From Cyanobacteria bacterium SBLK (GTDB lineage Bacteria > Cyanobacteriota > Cyanobacteriia > Cyanobacteriales > Spirulinaceae): DNA of 64,000 bases. Shown here one piece after another: positions 41,901 through 50,300 of this stretch (positions are counted from its first letter, which is position 1; every line of letters begins with the position of its first letter). The notes beneath the pieces were generated by a model that was given only the letters and a program-made list of their open reading frames with translations, was not told the DNA's origin and ran no database searches. Position numbers and translations under genes: made by a program. Where the stretch lies: positions 62,001 through 126,000 of the forward strand of contig JAGHZQ010000099.1 of NCBI GenBank assembly GCA_017746715.1, written 5' to 3'.

Positions 41901-42308
41901 TCCGTAAATACTCCCCAAATTATTAAGAGAATTCCCCTCACCCGAGGGATCGCCGATTTCTTGTGCAATTGCCAAAGATTGTTGTTGATAGTCTATCGCT
42001 TTCTCGTATTCTCCTATCGATCCGTAAATAATACCCAAATTTCCTAGAACTTTCCCTTCACGGGAGCGATCGCCAATGGCTCGATAAATTTCTAAAGCAT
42101 TCTCACAAGACTGCAATGCCTCATGAAATTGATTCCTTTTATACTGTTGAGTTCCTTGCTGAAGTAAGCGATCCGCTTCAGCCTTCCTCTCCTCTATCGA
42201 CTGCGCCCGAGCAATTCCCGATATGTTGGGTTTACCCCATAAAGTCCCGGTATTTATCCCCAGTATTGCGATCGTCGTTACTGCCAATACAATACTCACT
42301 CGTCGCAT
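38994..42308 (-). CDS. TPR-CHAT protein 1 (caspase-like), repeat array
   Basis: A 1104-residue secreted or periplasmic protein. An N-terminal signal (RVSIVLAVTTIAILGINTGT) is followed by an array of 40-residue TPRs: 13 near-identical copies beginning IGEYEKAIDYQQQSLAIAQE plus diverged edge repeats (about residues 55-605). The C-terminal third is a CHAT domain: a catalytic His in LIHLATHSLLDD and a catalytic Cys in LVVLSACDTGRG, and the substrate-region GLSRSLISAGIPSVLVSLWQ. The CHAT domain has the clan CD caspase fold. TPRs probably bind a partner or substrate. A conserved leader precedes it (42309-42420). Confidence 0.93.
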   Translation of the reverse strand: MRRVSIVLAVTTIAILGINTGTLWGKPNISGIARAQSIEERKAEADRLLQQGTQQYKRNQFHEALQSCENALEIYRAIGDRSREGKVLGNLGIIYGSIGEYEKAIDYQQQSLAIAQEIGDPSGEGNSLNNLGSIYGLIGEYEKAIEYQQQSLAIQREIGDRSREGTSLGNLGVIYRAIGEYEKAIDYQQQSLAIAQEIGDPSGEGTSLHNLGIIYRAIGEYEKAIDYQQQSLAIAQEIGDRSGEGTSLGNLGSIYQLIGEYEKAIDYQQQSLAIAQEIGDPSGESTSLGNLGSIYRAIGEYEKAIDYQQQSLAIAQEIGDRSGEGTSLGNLGSIYRAIGEYEKAIDYQQQSLAIAQEIGDPSGESASLGNLGSIYQLIGEYEKAIDYQQQSLAIKREIGDPSGESASLGNLGNIYQLIGEYEKAIDYQQQSLAIRREIGDPSGEGTSLGNLGVIYRAIGEYEKAIDYQQQSLAIAQEIGDPSGEGTSLNNLGNIYQLIGEYEKAIDYQQQSLAIKRKIGNPSGESASLNNLGNIYQLIGEYEKAIDYQQQSLAIQREIGDPSGEGISLNNLGNIYQLIGEYEKAIDYQQQSLAIRREIGDRSGEGKTLGNLGVTLLDLDYFAEAEQQLLAAAEVYESIRADLGDNDVNKISIFEQQATTYQLLQKALIAQNKTARALEASERGRARAFIELLYRRLNPDNPNPQIDSPNLAQIQQIAKEQNATLVEYSIVVDSFDLDDKPGKESTKESALYIWVVSPTGEVTFQSVDLTSLWKNENLTLWQLVQTTRNSIGVRGFDRRTLNVRLASNASRLSEEESLQKLHQLLIEPIADLLPTNPEERVIFIPQRSLFLAPFPALKDKNGKYLIEKHTILTAPSIQTLQLTRDQKHPRQTWQDKPLIVGNPTMPSIPKNFGAEPSPLASLPGAEREAKAIANLLDAQPLIGEDATKSEVLARMQNASLIHLATHSLLDDIRGIGSSIALAPDRDFTPKIGETNGLLTADEIFDLDLQADLVVLSACDTGRGRITGDGVVGLSRSLISAGIPSVLVSLWQVPDAPTAELMSEFYQQLEKNPDKAQALRQAMLMTLQTHPTPKNWAAFTLIGEAF
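40501..42060 (-). repeat. 13 tandem 120-bp DNA repeats within TPR-CHAT gene 1
   Basis: The DNA of this block is 13 successive 120-bp units (40 codons each), most differing at only a few bases. The invariant TTTCTCGTATTCTCCTATC block recurs at the same phase in every unit. The high identity contrasts with the diverged TPRs of paralogue 2, so copy number is likely to be unstable by recombination or slippage. Confidence 0.95.
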
Positions 42309-42420
42309 CAGAACCCTCCTGAAATAGCATCTGCCTTGAACTCACAATTGAGCTATGAATGTCTCATGCGATCGAGGCAAAAATTATGCAGTATCGCAGG
42401 TTTTATAAATAAAGAAAATA
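42309..42420 (-). promoter_or_regulatory. Shared leader of TPR-CHAT gene 1
   Basis: Read on the minus strand, the 112 bp before the start codon align nearly end to end with the leader of TPR-CHAT gene 2 (47237-47346). Shared blocks include TTTATTTATAAAACC, ATACTGCATAATT, GCATGAGA, ATAGCTCAATTG and AGGAGGGTTCTGATGCGAC. The AGGAGGG is a strong ribosome-binding site. ACTGCATAATT could be an extended -10 (TGnnTAATT-like). The preserved length suggests a common promoter or regulated 5' UTR. Confidence 0.75.
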
Positions 42421-42634
42421 CAAGATAGACAAAAAATAACTTAAGCTAATAATACGAGCAATTTGACTACTGAAAATTTAGATCGGCGCGAAAAACTATC
42501 TCGATCGCCAGACTCATGCTTTATCCCGCAAAATATAACAAATTGTAAAAAAATTCTATTATTGCATAAAACCGCCAAGCTATCGCCGAGATACCCATAA
42601 CAAAACCATTTGGGAACTGCACCGATATCAAACC

Positions 42635-43276
42635 ATGCAGGAATTGGACGATCGCTTAAAACGCTTGGCTCTCCAAGCCCAAAACCACCCGCCAAAGAGC
42701 CCTCAACGGCAAAAAACCGTCGATCGCCTATTGCGGGAAATTCAAGCATCCGGTTGCCTTTGCCGTCCTTCCGTCCCCGGCCATCTCCGAGGCGCTTATG
42801 AAGAAATCTACGCGATCGCCGTACAGAATATTTTTCGCTATCTTTACGAAAATATCGATCGCTACGATCCCGAAAAGGAGGTACTGCAATGGGCAAACTT
42901 TTTACTGCGCAAGCGATTTCCCGATGCCATTCGCGAGATAACCAAACTCTATCGGGGAGTCAGACCCACGCAATTGCAACGGTTGACCCTAGAGGACTGG
43001 GATCGTATCATTCTCCCGGAAAGCGAGAATGTCACCTCTCCCGAAATTCAAGAGATTTGCCAATATCTTCAAGAAGATCCAGAAAACATCTTCCGCTCTA
43101 CCTGCATCGGCAAAAACCCCGCAGCCAGCTTTCAATATATTGCCTTGCAAGTCTTAGCCGGTCGCTCGTGGCGGGAAATTTCAACGGAATTGGGTCTCAA
43201 GATTCCCACCTTAAGCGGTTTTTATCAACGCTCCCTGAAAAAATTTGCTCCTAAATTCAAAGAATATTTATCGTGA
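42635..43276 (+). CDS. Sigma-70-like factor of the CHAT island
   Basis: A 213-residue protein matching a cyanobacterial sigma-70-like group. The N-terminal half carries a sigma2-like helical region (AYEEIYAIAVQNIFRYLYEN, YDPEKEVLQWANFLLRKRFP), and the C-terminal QVLAGRSWREISTELGLKIPTLSGFYQRSLKKF reads as a helix-turn-helix similar to region 4. The DNA-binding helix is recognisable but the conserved sigma2 core-binding motif is weak, so it is an atypical factor. It starts a plus-strand unit with DUF1822 (21 bp after) and CHAT-CHASE2 (112 bp after). It is divergent from TPR-CHAT gene 1. Confidence 0.75.
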   Translation: MQELDDRLKRLALQAQNHPPKSPQRQKTVDRLLREIQASGCLCRPSVPGHLRGAYEEIYAIAVQNIFRYLYENIDRYDPEKEVLQWANFLLRKRFPDAIREITKLYRGVRPTQLQRLTLEDWDRIILPESENVTSPEIQEICQYLQEDPENIFRSTCIGKNPAASFQYIALQVLAGRSWREISTELGLKIPTLSGFYQRSLKKFAPKFKEYLS

Positions 43277-43297
43277 AATACTCCCAACCATAAAACT

Positions 43298-44218
43298 ATG
43301 AAACCTCTAGATTTTAAGTTACCTTTTACCGTCCCGCTAACCCTTCGAGATCGCCAAATCGCGTTCTCATTTTCTCAAAAGCATTCTAACGGGAAAAAAG
43401 CCCAACGCGTTTATCTCAATACTCTCGCCATCCTTGCCAGTCGCGTCTATTTCGAAACCTTCGGCATGACCACCGATCTCGATGCGAGCGAGAGTTGGGA
43501 TCCCCTCATGCAGGCATTTTCAGAAAGTGCCGATTTAGAAATTATCGGGCGAGGAAAAATCGAATGTCGTCCCGTTTTACCCGATACGGAAACCCTTTTC
43601 ATTCCCGCCGAAACATGGGAATCGCGATCGGGTTACGTCGCCGTTGGTTTGAATGCCGAACTCAACGAGGCCCGCCTCCTCGGTTTTTTGCCACCCCTTA
43701 CTTTTGCCAGCGAAGAAATTCCCCTCGAACGACTCGAACCCCTCGCAAATTTGCTCGATCGCTTTGCTACCCAATCAACGCGTCAAACCGTTCATTTGAG
43801 TCGCTGGTTCGATCGTACGATCGAGGCAGGTTGGGAAACCTTAGAAACCCTCTTCGGTTCGCAGCAATTTGCATTTAGAAACACTTTACCTCCGGATGCG
43901 CGTACAATAAAACGGGGGAAAAGGTTAGAATTCGAAACAGTAGGAGAACAAATTGCTTTGCTTGTAGATATCGTACAAAAGCAGGGAGAAGCAATGGATA
44001 TTGCTACGACGGTGATGCCCTTTGGCGAAACGCGATCGCTTCCCAAAAATTTGCAGTTGATTTTACTGGATGAAACCGGAGAATCTATCTTACACGCCAA
44101 ACCGGGGTCTCATCACAGCAATGGGATTGAATTGCAATTTAGCGGCGAAATTGGCGAATCTTTTCGCATTGAAATTATCTTGCTCGATTGTAAACTGACG
44201 GAAGAGTTTACAATATGA
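43298..44218 (+). CDS. DUF1822 family protein
   Basis: A 306-residue cyanobacterial DUF1822 protein. Features: KPLDFKLPFTVPLTLRDRQI near the start, AQRVYLNTLAILASRVYFE, the domain core PDTETLFIPAETWESRSGYV and VGLNAELNEARLLGFLPP. No signal peptide and no catalytic motif. The protein is placed between the sigma-like factor and the CHAT-CHASE2 gene; from memory, this three-gene order recurs in filamentous cyanobacteria. A role as regulator of the sigma factor (for example an anti-sigma partner) is inference only. Confidence 0.85.
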   Translation: MKPLDFKLPFTVPLTLRDRQIAFSFSQKHSNGKKAQRVYLNTLAILASRVYFETFGMTTDLDASESWDPLMQAFSESADLEIIGRGKIECRPVLPDTETLFIPAETWESRSGYVAVGLNAELNEARLLGFLPPLTFASEEIPLERLEPLANLLDRFATQSTRQTVHLSRWFDRTIEAGWETLETLFGSQQFAFRNTLPPDARTIKRGKRLEFETVGEQIALLVDIVQKQGEAMDIATTVMPFGETRSLPKNLQLILLDETGESILHAKPGSHHSNGIELQFSGEIGESFRIEIILLDCKLTEEFTI

Positions 44219-44245
44219 GGCGCTCGTATAGAGATATCTCTCAAT

Positions 44246-44263
44246 CCCTCTTAATAAGGGGGA
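44246..44263. repeat. CCTTAATAAGGGG-type repeat, copy 2
   Basis: CCCTCTTAATAAGGGGGA lies in the spacer between DUF1822 and CHAT-CHASE2, followed by ACTTTCGAATTCTCCCC. It is the same near-palindromic core that is found inside leuS at 13191-13208. Confidence 0.5.
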
Positions 44264-44330
44264 CTTTCGAATTCTCCCCACTGATTAAGGTAGGGCAGGG
44301 GAGGATCGCAAAACCATTGGTAGAGCAAGT

Positions 44331-46619
44331 ATGAGTATTATGACTAAAACTGTTATTTTAGAATTAGAAGGAGATTTTGAATCCGGTTTTCGCGTCAAAT
44401 CGGAAATTCCGAGAGAGTCCTTTCTCATTAGAGCCAACTTACCCGCTAATCCTTTGCTTGCCAGACAATTGGAGGAGCATTGGCAGGAAAAATATCGCAA
44501 TTTAGAGGCGTCCTATCGCATTACCTTAAAACGAGTCTCACAAGTTCAACCCCTCGAAAAGCGAATCGAAAGTTGTCGAAATTCAGCACGAGAATTGAGC
44601 GATCGCTTTCAAGATTGGCTCGATGAAAAATCGTTTCAGGAGTTAGAAAAACAACTGAGATCGCGTTTGGGACTCGATGAGGAAGTGCGCTTTGCCATCC
44701 GCACCGACGATCGGCACTTGCAAAAGTTACCGTGGCAGGAATGGTCGCTATTGCGGGATTTGGTACGAGGAGAGGTGGCATTGAGTCCGGTCGAGTCTCG
44801 TTCTCTCCTTGCGGATTTCGTTCCGACTCGCGGCGATCGCGTCCGCATTCTGGCGATTTTCGGCTTTGACGATGCGATCGATGTGACGGCAGATCGGCAG
44901 CAAATCGAAGCCTTACCCAATGCGATCGCAACTTGTTTGCTCCATCCTTCCCGTCAGGCAGTGCTCGAGAAGATTCGCAGAGAAACTTGGGACATCATCA
45001 TTTTCTCCGGACACGGACAAACCGAAGGAGAGCAAGGCTTTTTGCAGATTAATCGAGAAGAGCGCTTGTTATTGGACGAGTTGTGGTGGAGCTTGCGGGA
45101 TGCGGTGAAGCGGGGGTTACAACTGGCGATTTTTAACTCTTGCGATGGGTTGGGGCTGTCCCGACGCTTGGACGATATACAAATTCCCCAAGCGATCGTC
45201 ATGCGGGAATTGGTGCCCGATCGCGTGGCGCAGCGATTTCTCATCCATTTCCTCGAGGCATTTGCTGGGGGTCGCTCTCTCTACGAGTCGGTACGGGAGG
45301 CGAGACAGCTTTTACAGGAGGAATTGGAAGGGGAGTTTCCTTGTGCGAGTTGGCTGCCGATCGTTTGCCAGCATCCGGCATTCGAGCCGCCCCTGTGGGA
45401 AGAGTTATACGATTCGTCGCAACCCGCGAGAGACCCGCCGAAGGAGAAGATTTTGCGGGGGTTGGGTGCGGGCTTCATGGTTGCGATCGCGATGGTTGCG
45501 TTGCATTGGTCGGGAGTATTACAACCGTTGGAATTGCAAGTATACGATCGCTTTTTGCGAATGCGACCGGATGAGGGGCCGGATTCGCGCCTATTGGTGA
45601 TAGAGGTGACGGAAAGGGATTTGCAACTATCCGAACAGAGCGATCGCAAGGGTTCCCTTTCCGATGCGGCATTGGAGCGACTGTTACGGGAGTTGGAACT
45701 GGCCGAACCTCGGGCGATCGCCTTGAATATCATCCGCGATTTTCCCGTTGCGCCTGAGTTTCAACGGTTGCGAGAACGGTTGCAATCCCTCGATCGCTTC
45801 TTTGCGGTTTGCAATACGGGGGTACCGGGGGAGGAGGAGAAGGATATCGCACCGCCGCCAGAGGTGGAGAAGGAGCGTTTGGGGTTTGCTAATGTTTTGC
45901 CGGATGACGATGGGGTGGTGCGCCGCCATCTGCTGTCGATGGATGAGTTTGCGACCTCTGCTTGTCCGAGTCGTCATGGGTTTAGCCTGCGTTTGGCGTT
46001 GTTTTATTTACAAAAAGAGGGCATTGTGCCGGAATGGGATAAGGGCAATTTAAAACTCGGAAATGTCGTGTTTCAGCGCTTGCGATCGCCAGTAGGAATG
46101 TATCGCAAGGCGGATACTTGGGGGACTCAAGTGCTGCTCAATTATCGCGCTTATCGATCGCCGGGGGAGTTTGTGGAAAAGGTGACGCTAGAGGAGGTAT
46201 TGCGGGGGAAGATTCGGCGGGAGGTATTGCGCGATCGCTTGATTTTAATCGGGACGAATCACGTTCATTCGCGGCGTTTTTCTACGCCCTACGGTGAGGA
46301 AATAACGAGTACGATGTTACAAGCGCAAAGCACGAGTCAAGTATTGAGTGCGGTTTTGGAGGGGCGATCTCTTTTGCGCTTCGTGCCTTGGTGGGGGGAG
46401 TTTTTGTGGTTATTGGGGTGGACGATTTTGGTAGCGGTTTTAATGGAGGTTTTGCGATCTCGCCTCTATCGTTTTGGGGTTGCGGGAGTCGCGATCGCTT
46501 TGACGGGGATGGGGAGTTATTGGTTATTATTAGGGGGGTATTGGCTGTCTTGGGTATTACCTGTTTTGGCGATCGCTTTGACGATTTTGGTGAAGAGACT
46601 GTTTATCAAAAAATATTAA
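44331..46619 (+). CDS. CHAT-CHASE2 membrane protein
   Basis: A 762-residue protein joining a cytoplasmic caspase-like domain to an extracytoplasmic sensor. The N-terminal CHAT domain (about residues 100-370) has the His in IIIFSGHGQTEGEQGFLQ (H228) and Cys in LAIFNSCDGLGLSRRL (C271), with PQAIVMRELVPDRVAQRFL downstream. A TM helix follows (about 383-403, GFMVAIAMVALHWSGVLQPL), then the CHASE2 sensor (about 405-650, YDRFLRMRPDEGP ... VIEVTERDLQ), then two to three TM helices at the C terminus (about 680-760). CHASE2 senses unknown periplasmic signals; the CHAT protease is the likely output. Confidence 0.92.
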   Translation: MSIMTKTVILELEGDFESGFRVKSEIPRESFLIRANLPANPLLARQLEEHWQEKYRNLEASYRITLKRVSQVQPLEKRIESCRNSARELSDRFQDWLDEKSFQELEKQLRSRLGLDEEVRFAIRTDDRHLQKLPWQEWSLLRDLVRGEVALSPVESRSLLADFVPTRGDRVRILAIFGFDDAIDVTADRQQIEALPNAIATCLLHPSRQAVLEKIRRETWDIIIFSGHGQTEGEQGFLQINREERLLLDELWWSLRDAVKRGLQLAIFNSCDGLGLSRRLDDIQIPQAIVMRELVPDRVAQRFLIHFLEAFAGGRSLYESVREARQLLQEELEGEFPCASWLPIVCQHPAFEPPLWEELYDSSQPARDPPKEKILRGLGAGFMVAIAMVALHWSGVLQPLELQVYDRFLRMRPDEGPDSRLLVIEVTERDLQLSEQSDRKGSLSDAALERLLRELELAEPRAIALNIIRDFPVAPEFQRLRERLQSLDRFFAVCNTGVPGEEEKDIAPPPEVEKERLGFANVLPDDDGVVRRHLLSMDEFATSACPSRHGFSLRLALFYLQKEGIVPEWDKGNLKLGNVVFQRLRSPVGMYRKADTWGTQVLLNYRAYRSPGEFVEKVTLEEVLRGKIRREVLRDRLILIGTNHVHSRRFSTPYGEEITSTMLQAQSTSQVLSAVLEGRSLLRFVPWWGEFLWLLGWTILVAVLMEVLRSRLYRFGVAGVAIALTGMGSYWLLLGGYWLSWVLPVLAIALTILVKRLFIKKY

Positions 46620-46629
46620 ACTTGTGGGG

Positions 46630-47062
46630 TTAAGATTCGTTCTCCTCATTGCGAACGGTTTTTTGTACTTCCGTAATGTCCAAATCTAACGCGATGGATA
46701 TTTGTTCTACTGTCAAACCGATGGCGAATAATTTGGGATAGGGCAATAGCACGCCAATCTTGTTGGGGTTGGTACTGTCCCAAATAGACGAAAATCTCAG
46801 CAAAGAAACGCCAATAAAAATCTTCACTTCGGCTTCGCTCAGCGACCACTTTGCTTTGAATTTGTACTTCGACGAAATAGATGGGGTCTTCTTGGGAGTC
46901 TGATGGGGGAAGAAATAAGCCGTCAAAGCGTCGCGAGAGTTCTTTGACTTCTTGGGACAGAAAGCGATACTCGTTCCCCCGTTTGGTGGTCTCTCCTATC
47001 AGTTCAAAAAGCAGGTTGGGAAAGGTTTGAAAGAGTTGGTAAAAGATGCTATCGGTTTTCAT
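46630..47062 (-). pseudogene. DUF2887-like (Rpn-type) nuclease gene, frameshifted
   Basis: The 5' part (from ATG 47062) reads MKTDSIFYQLFQTFPNLLFE, RFDGLFLPP, YFVEVQIQSK and DFYWRFFAEIFVYLGQYQPQQDWRAIAL, the hallmark of DUF2887/Rpn-related transposase-like nucleases. It then goes out of frame around 46740. The 3' part, PYPKLFAIGLTVEQISIALDL and ITEVQKTVRNEENES, appears in the other frame. The middle of the family (over 100 residues) is missing. VAERSRSE inside the first part has the look of a small inserted repeat. I read it as a deletion-frameshift pseudogene. Length here is about 145 codons, against more than 220 in complete members. Confidence 0.7.
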
Positions 47063-47236
47063 TGTTCATTTTGGAGGTTTTTTGGCGTTGGCAAAGCGTG
47101 TCCGGAGGACGTATCGCAAGCGATCGCAGCATTAGATTACTTCTCCTAGTTCAAGAATACCATATCGGGCGAGGTCAGGCGATCGCATGGGTGGATTGTT
47201 CTTAGCATCAGTTTCAATTATTTTTTATCTTCATTG

Positions 47237-47346
47237 CATTCTTTTTATTTATAAAACCCGCAATACTGCATAATTGTGGCATGAGTTGCATGAGATATTA
47301 ATAGCTCAATTGAATTCAAGGCGAATGTTATTTTAGGAGGGTTCTG
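47237..47346 (+). promoter_or_regulatory. Shared leader of TPR-CHAT gene 2
   Basis: The 110 bp before ATG 47347 match the leader of TPR-CHAT gene 1 (42309-42420, opposite strand) over almost the whole length, from TTTATTTATAAAACC to AGGAGGGTTCTGATGCGAC. The match continues through the signal-peptide codons. Both genes should therefore answer to the same regulator. Confidence 0.75.
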
Positions 47347-50300
47347 ATGCGACAAGTGGGTATTGTATTGGCAGCAGCGATAATGGCAATGCTGGGGATG
47401 AATGCTGGGACTTTATTAGGTAAACCCAGTATATCGAGAATTGCTTGGGCGCAGTCGGTGGAAGAGAGAAAGACTGAGGACGATCGCTTTGAAAAGTCCC
47501 TCACAAGCCGTGTTCTTAAAATGGATTCCTCCCAACTCATAGCGATCGCTTCAAGTGAAAGAGAAGGTAAGTTGGATCGAAATAGCAATGTACTTGAAGA
47601 TAAAAGTTACTATAATTCTTATACTTTTGAAGGGAGAGCAGGAGAAATTGTTACAATTGAACTGATTAGTACAGAGTTTGATGCGTATTTGATTTTGCTC
47701 GATTCTGAAGGCAACAAAATTGCCGAAGATGATGACAGTGGAGAAGATAACAATGCTAAAGTAACGATCGAGCTTCCCGTTACCGGAACTTATCAAATTA
47801 TTGTCAACACCTACGAAGCAGAACAAGTTGGAAGTTATCGCTTAACTTGGGGAGCAGGAAATATATTTGATTTTTGGGAAACACAAGCCGAGCGAGAATT
47901 TCAGCAAGGAATACAACAAGCTAGAACCAGTCAATTTCCCGAGGCGTTACAGTCTTGGGAGAGTGCCTTACATCTCTATCAACTTATCGGAGACCGAGGG
48001 GGTGAAGGGGATTCTCTTAATAATTTAGGTAATATTTACTCTGAAATAAGAGAATACGAGAAAGCAATTAACTATTACGAACAATCATTGGTGATAAAAC
48101 GAGAACTTGGCGATCGCTCTGGTGAAGGAATGACTTTGGGTAATTTGGGTACAATTTTCTATTCAAGAGGAGAATACGAAAAAGCGATTGACTATTACGA
48201 ACAATCATTGATAATCGCAAGAGAAACTGGCGATCGCTATACTGAGGGGAATTCTCTGGGAGGCTTGGGTTTTATTTACGACTCAAGAGGAGAATATGAT
48301 AAAGCGATCGCGTATCAACAACAAGCATTAGCGATAAGGAAAGAGATGGGAGATCGCCTGGGTGAAGCGAATTCTTTCATTAATTTAGGTAATATTTACC
48401 AATCGATAGGAGAATATAAAAAAGCGATTGAGTATCACGAACAGTCATTGACAATAACCAGAGAAATTGGCAACCGCTCTCAGGAAGCACAATCTCTCAT
48501 TAATTTGGGTAATATCGCCTCTTTGACAGGAGAATACGAGAAAGCGATTGAGTATCACGAACAGTCATTGATAATAACAAGAGAAATCGGCGATCCCTCT
48601 AGTGAAGAGAAAGCTCTGGGTAGCTTAGGTGGTATTTACAGCTCGATAGGAGAATATGCAAAAGCAATTGAGTATCACGAACAATCATTGGAAATAGCAA
48701 GAGAAATTGGCGATCGCTCTAGCGAAGCAAAATCTTGGGCTAACTTAGGCGCTGTCGCCGTTTTAATAGAAGAGTATGTGAAAGCAATATTTTATTATGA
48801 GAAATCATTGGCAATAACAAGAGAAATTGGAGAGCGCCCTGATGAAGTCAGTTATTTGACAGGTTTGGGTGCGGTTTACGATTCAATAGGAGAATACGAG
48901 GAAGCTATGGACTATCACGAACAGTCATTGACAATAACAAGAGAAATTGGCGATCGTGCTGGTGAAGCGACTTCTCTTAATAATTTGGGTAATATCGCCT
49001 CTTTGACAGGAAAATATGAGAAAGCGATTGAGTATTACGAACAGTCATTGACAATAACAAGAGAAATTGGCGATCGTGTTGGTGAGGCGGATTCTCTCAA
49101 TAATTTGGGTGTCACTCTCCAGAATCTCGATCGCTTTGCCGAAGCAGAACAACAACTCCTTGCTGCTGTTGAAATATGGGAATCCATCCGCGCCGATCTG
49201 GGTGACAATGATGCTAATAAAGTCTCGATCTTCGAGCAGCAAGCCAGCACTTACCAATCGCTTCAAAAAGTCCTCATCGCTCAAAACAACACCACTCAAG
49301 CCCTCGAAGCGTCCGAACGCGGTCGCACCCGCACCTTCGTCGAACTCCTCTATCGTCGCCTCAACCCTGACGATCGCGATCCTCAAATTGCGCCTCCCAA
49401 CCTTGCCCAAATTCAACAAATTGCGAAGGAACAAAAAGCAACTCTTGTTGAATACTCCCTGATTTTTGACCTCTTCGACCTTGACGACAAACCCGGCAAA
49501 GAATCTGCCAAAGAATTTGCTCTTTATATCTGGGTTGTGTCCCCCACTGGCGAAGTCACTTTCCGCCAAGCCGATCTAACACCCCTCTGGAAAGATGAAA
49601 ATCTCTCCCTCTGGGAACTCGTCCAAACCACTCGCGATTCTATCGGCGTTCGCGGCTTCGATAACCGCACTCTCAACGTTCGCCTCGCCAGCAATGCCAG
49701 TCGCCTCACCGAAGAAGAAGCCTTGCAACGACTCCACCAACTCCTCATCGAACCGATCGCGGATATCCTCCCCCAAAATCCCGCAGATCGAGTTATTTTC
49801 ATGCCCCAAAGTTCCCTCTTTCTCACTCCTTTCCCCGCCCTCAAAGACCAAAACGGGACTTATCTCATCGAAAAACATACCATTCTCACCGCCCCATCTA
49901 TCCAAACCCTCGATCTTACCCGCCAGCAGAAACGGGAAAATAATCGCAAAGATCGCGTTCTCATTGTTGGCAATCCTACCATGCCCAGCGTTCCCAAAGA
50001 CTTCGGCGAAGAGCCTTCTCCCCTCGCTTCCCTTCCCGGTGCCGAACGAGAAGCTAAAGCCATTGCAGACTTACTCGATACTCAACCCCTCATCGGTGAC
50101 AATGCCCGTAAATCCGCGATCGTCGCCCAAATGGAGAACGCAGACATCATCCATCTCGCCACCCACGGACTCCTCGACGATATCCGAGGCATGGGAAGCG
50201 CGATCGCCCTCGCCCCCGATCGCAACTTTACCCCCAAAATCGGTCAAACTAACGGTCTCCTCACCGCCGAAGAAATCTTCGACATGAACCTCAAAGCCGA

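Noticed and set aside
40779..42047. Several long frames opposite the TPR array (for example 40779-41135, 41139-41567, 41243-41671, 41601-41807)
   Set aside because: They are antisense frames kept open by the periodic repeat DNA; no start signals or protein family.
40501..42060. CRISPR-like array
   Set aside because: The regular 120-bp repeats are coding in one frame as TPRs, with no short spacer/repeat alternation and no cas genes.
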